A stretch of 64,000 nt of DNA from Amycolatopsis sp. NBC_01488 (GTDB taxonomy: Bacteria > Actinomycetota > Actinomycetes > Mycobacteriales > Pseudonocardiaceae). The notes below the pieces were generated by a model. The model searched no databases. It saw only the letters and a program-made list of their open reading frames with translations, and had not been told where the DNA came from. Positions 58,066 to 64,000 of the stretch are shown piece by piece (within the stretch, counting starts at the first letter, position 1; every line of letters starts with the position of its first letter). Location: positions 5,303,001 through 5,367,000 of the forward strand of contig NZ_CP109434.1 of the NCBI RefSeq assembly GCF_036227105.1. Direction: 5' to 3'. A program made the translations under genes and the position numbers.

Positions 58066-58335
58066 GTGGCGCTGTCCACCGAAGAGAAGAAGTCGATCCT
58101 GGCCGAGTACGGCGTGCACGACTCGGACACGGGATCCCCCGAGGCCCAGGTCGCGCTGCTGACCAAGCGGATCGTCGGCCTCACCGAGCACCTCAAGGCT
58201 CACAAGCACGACCACCACTCGCGTCGCGGGCTCCTGCTGCTGGTCGGCCGTCGCCGCCGGCTGCTGAACTACGTGATGAAGGTGGACATCGAGCGTTACC
58301 GTGCGCTGATCCAGCGCCTCGGCCTGCGCCGATAG
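58066..58335 (+). CDS. rpsO: 30S ribosomal protein S15
   Basis: 89 residues with every S15 landmark: LSTEEKKSILAEYGVHDSDTGSPEAQVALLT, TEHLKAHKHDHHSRRGLLLLVGRRRRLLNY and the C-terminal YRALIQRLGLRR. It binds the central domain of 16S rRNA early in assembly. GAGGAG lies before GTG 58066. The rpsO-pnp order is the standard one, with a hairpin in between that may be processed by RNase III. Confidence 0.97.
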   Translation: MALSTEEKKSILAEYGVHDSDTGSPEAQVALLTKRIVGLTEHLKAHKHDHHSRRGLLLLVGRRRRLLNYVMKVDIERYRALIQRLGLRR

Positions 58336-58341
58336 CTTGAA

Positions 58342-58376
58342 CCGAAGGGGAGTGACCACCGGTCGCTCCCCTTCGG
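58342..58376 (+). terminator. rpsO-pnp intergenic hairpin
   Basis: A 16-bp stem with one G-U pair (CCGAAGGGGAGTGACC at 58342-58357, partner 58361-58376) and a 3-nt loop, 6 bp after rpsO. No T-run follows. In Streptomyces, hairpins in the rpsO-pnp gap are RNase III targets, and this may have the same processing role. Confidence 0.75.
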
Positions 58377-58559
58377 ACTAAAGAACAACGGCGCGAGCGC
58401 GCACGAGGGACCGTCCGCCGGTCCTCGGTAGTGGCTCCCGGGAAGAGTCCCGTGGGCTTCGATCGAAGACCGGCATCACTCCTCGAGCGTCCTCAGCGAG
58501 ACGGGTCCCAGGGTGGGAGACTCGCGCCGGCTAGAAGGAACCAAAGAGGAGAAGCATCT

Positions 58560-60809
58560 ATGACCGACTCCACCGGAGTCACCGTGCACGAGACCGAAGC
58601 CGTGATCGACAACGGCAAGTTCGGCACTCGCACCGTTCGTTTCGAGACGGGCCGCCTGGCCAAGCAGGCCGCCGGCGCCGTCGTCGCGTACCTCGACGAA
58701 GAGACCATGCTGCTCTCGGCGACGACCGCGTCGAAGCACCCGAAGGACCACTTCGACTTCTTCCCGCTGACGGTCGACGTCGAGGAGCGCATGTACGCCG
58801 CCGGGCGCATCCCGGGCGCGTTCTTCCGCCGCGAGGGCCGTCCCTCGACCGACGCGATCCTGACCTGCCGCCTGATCGACCGGCCGCTGCGCCCGTCGTT
58901 CACCGACGGTCTCCGCAACGAGATCCAGGTCGTCATCACCGTCCAGAGCCTCAACCCGGACGACCCGTACGACGTGCTGGCCATCAACGCCGCGTCGGCG
59001 TCGACCCAGATCGCCGGCCTGCCGTTCTCCGGCCCGGTCGGCGGCGTGCGCGTCGCGCTGATCGAGGGCCAGTGGGTCGCGTTCCCGACCTGGTCGCAGC
59101 TGGAGAAGGCGACCTTCAACATGGTCGTCGCGGGCCGCATCGTCGGTGATGACGTCGCGATCATGATGGTCGAGGCCGAAGGCACCGAGAACACGCTCGA
59201 CCTGATCGCCGACGGCGGCCAGGCGCCGGACGAGGCCGCGGTCGCCGCGGGCCTCGAGGCCGCGAAGCCGTTCATCAAGGTGCTGTGCGAGGCCCAGCAG
59301 AAGCTGGCCGACGTCGCCGCCAAGCCGACCGGTGAGTTCCCGGTCTTCCTGGCCTACGAGCAGGACGTCTACGAGGCCGTCGCGGCGATCGCCACCGACG
59401 ACCTGGCCCGCGCGCTGCAGATCCCGGGCAAGCAGGACCGCGACGCCGCGACCGACGAGGTCAAGGCCGCCGTCCTGGAGAAGGTCGGGCTGGGCGAGGG
59501 CGAAGCCTTCGAAGGCCGCGACAAGGAGATCGGCGGGGCGTTCAAGGCCCTGACGAAGAAGATCATGCGCCAGCGGGTCCTCACCGAGAAGATCCGCATG
59601 GACGGCCGTGGCCTCACCGACATCCGGTCGCTCTCGGCCGAGGTCGCCGTGATCCCGCGGGCGCACGGCTCGGCGCTGTTCGAGCGCGGCGAGACCCAGA
59701 TCCTGGGTGTCACCACGCTGAACATGCTTCGCCTGGAGCAGCAGATCGACTCGCTGTCCCCGGAGACGCACAAGCGCTACATGCACCACTACAACTTCCC
59801 GCCCTTCTCCACCGGTGAGACCGGCCGCGTCGGTTCGCCGAAGCGCCGCGAGATCGGCCACGGCATGCTCGCCGAGCGCGCCCTGGTGCCGGTGCTGCCG
59901 AAGCGTGACGAGTTCCCGTACGCGATCCGCCAGGTCTCCGAGGCGCTGGGCTCCAACGGCTCGACGTCGATGGGCTCGGTCTGCGCGTCCACCATGGCGC
60001 TGTACAACGCCGGCGTGCCGCTGAAGGCGCCGGTCGCGGGCATCGCGATGGGCCTGGTGTCCGACGAGGTCGACGGCGAGACGCGCTACGTCGCGCTGAC
60101 CGACATCCTCGGTGCCGAGGACGCCCTCGGCGACATGGACTTCAAGGTCGCCGGCACCAAGGACATCATCACCGCGCTGCAGCTGGACACGAAGCTCGAC
60201 GGCATCCCTTCCGAGGTGCTCGCCGCCGCGCTGAAGCAGGCGAAGGACGCTCGCCTCACCATCCTGGAGGTCATCGCCGAGGCGATCGACGGCCCGGACG
60301 AGATGAGCCCGTACGCCCCGCGCGTCACCAGCGTGAAGATCCCGGTGGACAAGATCGGCGAGGTCATCGGCCCGAAGGGCAAGATGATCAACTCGATCAC
60401 CGAGCAGACCGGTGCCGACATCTCCATCGAGGACGACGGCACGATCTACGTGGGCGCGGCCGACGGCCCGTCGGCGGAGTCGGCGATCGACCTGATCAAC
60501 GCCATCGCCAACCCGCAGCTGCCCAAGGTCGGCGAGCGCTTCCTCGGCACCGTGGTGAAGACGGCCGCGTTCGGCGCGTTCGTCTCGCTGCTGCCGGGCA
60601 AGGACGGCCTGGTGCACATCTCCAAGCTGGGCAACGGCAAGCGGATCGCCAAGGTCGAGGACGTGGTCAACGTGGGCGACAAGCTCCGCGTCGAGATCGC
60701 CGACATCGACAACCGCGGCAAGATCAGCCTGATCGTGGTCAAGGAGGACGACGCGAAGCCCGAGGGCGACGCTGCCCCCGCCGACGCCGAGAAGGCCGAC
60801 GCCAAGTAG
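58560..60809 (+). CDS. pnp: Polyribonucleotide nucleotidyltransferase (PNPase)
   Basis: 749 residues: RNase PH domain 1 (about 10-150), helical linker, RNase PH domain 2 (about 340-560), KH domain (about 591-650, IGEVIGPKGKMINSITEQTG) and S1 domain (about 657-730, LGTVVKTAAFGAFVSLLPG). It degrades RNA 3'-5' by phosphorolysis and adds 3' tails in actinobacteria. ATG 58560 follows AGAGGAG. A leader of about 180 nt between the rpsO hairpin and the start contains further stem-loops and may hold a promoter of its own. Confidence 0.97.
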   Translation: MTDSTGVTVHETEAVIDNGKFGTRTVRFETGRLAKQAAGAVVAYLDEETMLLSATTASKHPKDHFDFFPLTVDVEERMYAAGRIPGAFFRREGRPSTDAILTCRLIDRPLRPSFTDGLRNEIQVVITVQSLNPDDPYDVLAINAASASTQIAGLPFSGPVGGVRVALIEGQWVAFPTWSQLEKATFNMVVAGRIVGDDVAIMMVEAEGTENTLDLIADGGQAPDEAAVAAGLEAAKPFIKVLCEAQQKLADVAAKPTGEFPVFLAYEQDVYEAVAAIATDDLARALQIPGKQDRDAATDEVKAAVLEKVGLGEGEAFEGRDKEIGGAFKALTKKIMRQRVLTEKIRMDGRGLTDIRSLSAEVAVIPRAHGSALFERGETQILGVTTLNMLRLEQQIDSLSPETHKRYMHHYNFPPFSTGETGRVGSPKRREIGHGMLAERALVPVLPKRDEFPYAIRQVSEALGSNGSTSMGSVCASTMALYNAGVPLKAPVAGIAMGLVSDEVDGETRYVALTDILGAEDALGDMDFKVAGTKDIITALQLDTKLDGIPSEVLAAALKQAKDARLTILEVIAEAIDGPDEMSPYAPRVTSVKIPVDKIGEVIGPKGKMINSITEQTGADISIEDDGTIYVGAADGPSAESAIDLINAIANPQLPKVGERFLGTVVKTAAFGAFVSLLPGKDGLVHISKLGNGKRIAKVEDVVNVGDKLRVEIADIDNRGKISLIVVKEDDAKPEGDAAPADAEKADAK

Positions 60810-60845
60810 CACCAGTTCCGCCGAAGGCCTCCTGACCGCGGTGGC

Positions 60846-60893
60846 GGTCGTGAGTGGGAAACAGCGTTAGAACACTGTTTCTCACTCACGACC
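60846..60893. terminator. Long hairpin after pnp
   Basis: A 19-bp stem with one G-U pair (GGTCGTGAGTGGGAAACAG at 60846-60864, partner 60875-60893) encloses a 10-nt loop (CGTTAGAACA), 36 bp after pnp. It probably terminates pnp and protects its 3' end. It resembles a dispersed palindrome, but only one copy is present in the window. Confidence 0.75.
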
Positions 60894-60935
60894 CCGGCGG
60901 CAGGGGGCCTTCGCGGCATCGTGAGTAAGGAACCC

Positions 60936-62300
60936 ATGGCACGGCAGGTTTCCGGGCACGAGCAGCCCGTCGGCACCACCCGCACGCTCGAGTCCACTCC
61001 GGACGGTGCGGTCGTCAAGCGCAGCGTCCTGCCCGGCGGCCTGCGCGTGATCACCGAGCACGTCCCGGCGTCCCGCTCGGCCACGGTCGGGCTGTGGGTG
61101 GGCATCGGCTCCCGCGACGAGCCGGCCGCCGTCGCCGGCGCCGCCCACTACCTCGAGCACCTGCTGTTCAAGGGCACCAAGCACCGCGACGCCACGCAGA
61201 TCGCCGAGGAGATCGACGCCGTCGGCGGCGAGTTCAACGCCTTCACGGCGAAGGAGCACACCTGCTACTACGCGCAGGTGCTCGACGCCGACCTGCCGCT
61301 TGCCGTGGACCTGGTCACCGACGTCGTGTTCGAGGCGCTGTGCACCGACCGCGACATGGACATGGAACGCAGCGTCGTCCTCGAAGAGATCTCGATGCGC
61401 GACGACGACCCCGAGGACCTGCTGCACGAGACGTTCGTGACCGCCGTCCTCGGCGACCACGCGCTGGGCCGCCCGGTGCTGGGCACCGAGAAGTCGATCA
61501 TCGGCATGTCCCCGCCGGCCCTGCGGAACTTCTACAAGCGCCGCTACACGCTGCCGCGGATGGTCCTGTCCGTGGCCGGGAACATCGACCACGGCCAGGT
61601 GCTCCGCCTGGTGCGCAAGGCGTTGCGAGGCAAGCTGACGGGCGCGGCGACGCCGATCGCCCCGCGCGAGGGCCGCGCCCGGATCAAGACCCTCCCGAAG
61701 CTGGCCCTGCACACCGACGACACCGAGCAGGCGCACGTCATGCTCGGCCTGCGCTCGCTGTCGCGCCACGACGACCGCCGCTTCGCGCTGTCGGTGCTCA
61801 ACGCGGCGCTCGGCGGCGGCATGTCGTCCCGGCTGTTCCAGGAGATCCGCGAGCAGCGCGGGCTGGCGTACCAGGTCTATTCGTCGGTCGCGAGCTACGC
61901 CGACACCGGCCACCTGGCCGTGTACGCGGGCTGCCAGCCGGAGAAGCTCGGCGACGTCGCCGGCGTCATCCGCGAGGTGCTCGACAAGGTCGGCGTCGAC
62001 GGCCTGACCGACGCCGAGGTGGCCCGCGCCAAGGGCCAGCTGCGCGGCGGCATCGTGCTGGGCCTGGAGGACACGTCCTCGCGGATGTCGCGGATCGGCA
62101 AGAACGAGCTCAACTACGGCCGCTACCTGGGCGTCGACGACACGATCGCCCGCATCGACGCCGTCACCACCGACGAGGTGTGTGCGCTCGCTCGCAGTTT
62201 GTTCGCGCGGCCGGGCGGGGTCTCGGCGGCGGCGGTCGTGGGGCCGTACGCTCACGCCGACGACCTTCCGGACGACTTGCACGAGGTGATCGCTTCATGA
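60936..62300 (+). CDS. M16 family zinc metallopeptidase
   Basis: 454 residues. The inverted zinc motif is HYLEHLLFKGT (His70, Glu73, His74) with the distal Glu in the following helix (GGEFNAFTAKEHTCYY, then the MERSVVLEEISM segment). The C-terminal half has RLFQEIREQRGLAYQVYSS, the substrate-binding signature. It belongs to the processing-peptidase-like M16B group common after pnp. ATG 60936 follows AAGGA; GTG 60921 is possible. Its stop overlaps the dapB start. Confidence 0.9.
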   Translation: MARQVSGHEQPVGTTRTLESTPDGAVVKRSVLPGGLRVITEHVPASRSATVGLWVGIGSRDEPAAVAGAAHYLEHLLFKGTKHRDATQIAEEIDAVGGEFNAFTAKEHTCYYAQVLDADLPLAVDLVTDVVFEALCTDRDMDMERSVVLEEISMRDDDPEDLLHETFVTAVLGDHALGRPVLGTEKSIIGMSPPALRNFYKRRYTLPRMVLSVAGNIDHGQVLRLVRKALRGKLTGAATPIAPREGRARIKTLPKLALHTDDTEQAHVMLGLRSLSRHDDRRFALSVLNAALGGGMSSRLFQEIREQRGLAYQVYSSVASYADTGHLAVYAGCQPEKLGDVAGVIREVLDKVGVDGLTDAEVARAKGQLRGGIVLGLEDTSSRMSRIGKNELNYGRYLGVDDTIARIDAVTTDEVCALARSLFARPGGVSAAAVVGPYAHADDLPDDLHEVIAS

Positions 62301-63037
62301 CCATCAACGTCGGTGTGCTCGGCGCGCGCGGCCGGATGGGGGCGACGGTGGTGAACGCCGTCGAAGGCGCTTCGGACCTGAAGGTGGTCGCGGCGCTCGA
62401 CGCGGGCGACGACTTCGCGGCGCTGGCCGAAGCGGAGGTCGTCGTCGACTTCACCCACCCCGACGCCGTCATGGACAACCTGAAGTACCTGGTGGAGCAC
62501 GACATCCACGCGGTCGTCGGCACCACCGGCTTCAGCGATTCTCGATTGGCCGAGCTGCGCGGGTTGCTGGAGCCGAAGCCGTCGCTGGGGGTGCTGATCG
62601 CGCCGAACTTCGCGCTCGGCGCGGTTCTGGCGATGCGGTTCGCGGCCCAGGCGGCCAAGTTCTACGCGTCGGCCGAGATCATCGAGCTGCACCACAACCG
62701 CAAGGCGGACGCCCCGTCCGGCACCGCCGCGCACACCGCCCGGATGATCGCCGCGGCGCGCGCGGAAGCCGGTGTGGCGCCGGGGCCGGACGCGACGACG
62801 TCCGAGCTGGCCGGCGCCCGCGGCGCCACGGTCGAGGACGTCCGCGTCCATTCGGTCCGGCTGCCCGGTCTCGTGGCGCACGAGGAGATCCTGTTCGGCG
62901 GCGAGGGGGAGACCCTGACCATCCGCCACGACTCGCTCGACCGGACGTCGTTCATGCCGGGCGTGCTGCTCGGCGTGCGCACGGTGGTCGCGCGGCCCGG
63001 CCTGACGGTCGGCCTGGAGAACGTGCTCGACCTGTGA
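62297..63037 (+). CDS. dapB: 4-hydroxy-tetrahydrodipicolinate reductase
   Basis: 246 residues. Nucleotide-binding VGVLGARGRMGATVV, VVDFTHPDAV, GTTGFSD, and the catalytic HHNRKADAPSGTA with the paired GAVLAMRF segment identify DapB. It catalyses the NAD(P)H-dependent step of lysine and meso-diaminopimelate synthesis, needed for peptidoglycan. The ATG overlaps the TGA of the M16 gene. A small membrane-protein gene follows 10 bp later. Confidence 0.96.
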   Translation: MTINVGVLGARGRMGATVVNAVEGASDLKVVAALDAGDDFAALAEAEVVVDFTHPDAVMDNLKYLVEHDIHAVVGTTGFSDSRLAELRGLLEPKPSLGVLIAPNFALGAVLAMRFAAQAAKFYASAEIIELHHNRKADAPSGTAAHTARMIAAARAEAGVAPGPDATTSELAGARGATVEDVRVHSVRLPGLVAHEEILFGGEGETLTIRHDSLDRTSFMPGVLLGVRTVVARPGLTVGLENVLDL

Positions 63038-63047
63038 CGGTGTTCGA

Positions 63048-63494
63048 ATGAAAGCGCGCAATGTCGCGCTGCTGATGACGGCGGCGCTGCTCGTCTACCT
63101 GGTCCTGCTCGCCGACCGGGCGTTCGCGCTCTTCGCGTCCGGCTCGGGGGCGGGTATCGCGCTGGGCGTCGGCGTGCTGCTGCTGCCGCTGCTGGGCCTG
63201 TGGATCGTGGTCGTGACCTGGCGCAACGGCCTGCAGATCCAGCGGCTGTCCCGCCGGCTCGACGCCGAGGGCCAGCTGCCGGACGTCTCCGGCCTGCCGC
63301 GCCGTCCTTCGGGACGTGTGGATCGCGACGCGGCCGACGCGTGGTTCCAGGACCGCCGCGCCGAGGTCGAGGCGGACCAGGAGAACTGGCGCGCCTGGTA
63401 CAAGCTGGCGTACGCGTACGACATCGCGGGCGACCGCCGCCGCGCTCGGGAGACGATGAAGAAGGCCGTCGAGCTGGAGGCCGCCGACCGCTGA
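63048..63494 (+). CDS. Membrane protein with TPR-like tail
   Basis: 148 residues: two membrane helices (ALLMTAALLVYLVLLADRAF, about 7-26, and IALGVGVLLLPLLGLWIVVV, about 37-56) and a cytoplasmic tail. The tail helices WRAWYKLAYAYDIAGDRRRARETMKKAVEL form one TPR-like hairpin. It is conserved next to dapB in related actinobacteria as far as I recall, with unknown function. The start is ATG 63048. Confidence 0.75.
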   Translation: MKARNVALLMTAALLVYLVLLADRAFALFASGSGAGIALGVGVLLLPLLGLWIVVVTWRNGLQIQRLSRRLDAEGQLPDVSGLPRRPSGRVDRDAADAWFQDRRAEVEADQENWRAWYKLAYAYDIAGDRRRARETMKKAVELEAADR

Positions 63495-63566
63495 ACCGGC
63501 GGTGTGGCAGTTCGCTGACAGTTGTCGTTCGTTCGGGAAACGCGCGGTGTTCGTACCATCGCTCGC

Positions 63567-63738
63567 ATGACACCGACTTGGTCTGCTTCCCCGGGTTTGC
63601 GGGCGCTGTCCGCGTCGCTGCGTGAAGTGCGCGGGGCACGGAAATTCGGCTTGCGTGAGCTGGCGCGGGCGCTGGGCATTCACCGAAGAAGCCTCGCAAG
63701 CTCTGCTTCGAGAGGCAGCGCGAGAGGGGGCAACTTGA
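63567..63738 (+). pseudogene. XRE-family regulator gene with internal deletion
   Basis: The first 37 codons encode a Cro/CI-type HTH start (ASLREVRGARKFGLRELARALG), then sense is lost in that frame. From about 63679 another frame reads FTEEASQALLREAAREGAT and stops at 63736-63738. That is the typical C-terminus of the XRE proteins that pair with DUF397 genes. Some 200 codons, including most of the HTH and the ligand domain, have been removed with loss of frame at about 63677. ATG 63567 is the old start. Confidence 0.7.
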
Positions 63739-63914
63739 ACACGTGGCGCAAGTCGAGCTATACCGGCAAAGAAGAGTGCGTCGAGGTTCTGCTCGCCGAA
63801 ACCGTCGGCGTGCGGGACACGAAAGCCCGTCACCTGGGACGGCTCACCGTCTCTCGCGCCGCTTGGACCGCGCTCGTCTCAGTGGTGGAGCCAGCCCGCG
63901 AACACCGCGGGTGA
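63735..63914 (+). CDS. DUF397 domain protein
   Basis: 59 residues from TTG 63735, which overlaps the TGA of the decayed XRE gene (TTGA) and follows GAGAGGGGG. WRKSSYTGKEECVEVLLAE, VGVRDTKARHLGRLTVSRAAW is a complete DUF397 domain, usually encoded right after an XRE regulator and thought to antagonise it. Here the partner is broken while this gene is intact. Its last 36 bp overlap the convergent gene at the window edge. Confidence 0.75.
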   Translation: MNTWRKSSYTGKEECVEVLLAETVGVRDTKARHLGRLTVSRAAWTALVSVVEPAREHRG

Positions 63915-64000
63915 AGCGGCGATCAGGCTGAAGCGGATCCACCTTCCGGCCAGGCCCGCGGTCAGGAACGTCGCGAGCCGCATCCGGACCACGCCGGCCA
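63879..64000 (-). CDS. Membrane protein, C-terminal end (partial)
   Basis: The last 40 codons of a gene that continues off the right edge: AGVVRMRLATFLTAGLAGRW, IRFSLIAASPAVFAGWLHH, stop. The amphipathic-then-hydrophobic pattern with an R-x-x-x-F-L-x-A-x-L-x-G-R spacing resembles VTT/YqaA-like small membrane proteins. Its stop at 63879-63881 lies inside the DUF397 gene. The assignment is tentative because most of the protein is not visible. Confidence 0.5.
   Translation of the reverse strand, partial: AGVVRMRLATFLTAGLAGRWIRFSLIAASPAVFAGWLHH

Noticed and set aside
1..64000. Genomic island, prophage or insertion sequence
   Set aside because: No integrase, transposase, terminal repeats with target duplications or base-composition break was seen; accessory genes are interleaved with the conserved backbone.

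Overview
The window reads as a chromosomal segment of a high-GC filamentous actinomycete, most likely a Pseudonocardiaceae member such as Amycolatopsis. The pointers are pervasive GTG starts, a conservon kinase, WhiB, several ECF sigma factors, XRE/DUF397 genes, an AlkB-rubredoxin fusion, and a DprE2-type reductase, which implies an arabinan-containing cell wall. The genus is inferred from gene content, not proven. I saw no transposase, integrase, phage gene, rRNA or CRISPR array.

Layout. 1-2630: start of a conservon (roadblock protein and sensor kinase, minus strand). 3183-7037: alkane/haloalkane block, with AlkB-rubredoxin, a ferredoxin, a decayed ferredoxin reductase, TetR, haloalkane dehalogenase and MarR. 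7100-9426: kynureninase, a DUF5997 protein and a divergent LysR effector domain that lacks its own HTH. 9433-13331: small and hypothetical genes. 13520-13593: a tRNA with anticodon CAT. 14217-19788: bile-acid-symporter-type transporter with LysR, two tandem ECF-type sigma factors, a HhH-GPD protein, WhiB, and a SigG-type sigma factor. 20070-22208: DprE2-like reductase and an LCP ligase.

22213-28013 is a tight five-gene operon: CoA-transferase, crotonase, acetoacetate decarboxylase, 3-hydroxy-acid dehydrogenase and acyl-CoA dehydrogenase, with a LysR gene upstream. It looks like a route from a free acid to a beta-keto acid that leaves by decarboxylation, because no thiolase is present. 28248-36438 is regulator-rich: four TetR genes in the wider region, HxlR, a two-component system preceded by two small exported proteins, SnoaL and SRPBCC proteins, a PEP-mutase-like enzyme and a class V aminotransferase.

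38243-63037 is the conserved translation/RNA backbone (rimP-nusA-ylxR-infB-DUF503-rbfA ... nrnA-like ... truB-ribF ... rpsO-pnp-M16 peptidase-dapB). Accessory genes are inserted into it: esterase, methyltransferase, TetR, NfeD/flotillin pair, TRM11-type methyltransferase, P450, MATE, SDR and MFS. The right end holds an XRE gene collapsed by an internal deletion, an intact DUF397 gene, and the 3' end of a membrane protein gene.

The non-genic features most worth following are 21-bp tandem-repeat arrays that abut the stop codons of four genes, and a set of long palindromes next to regulator genes.
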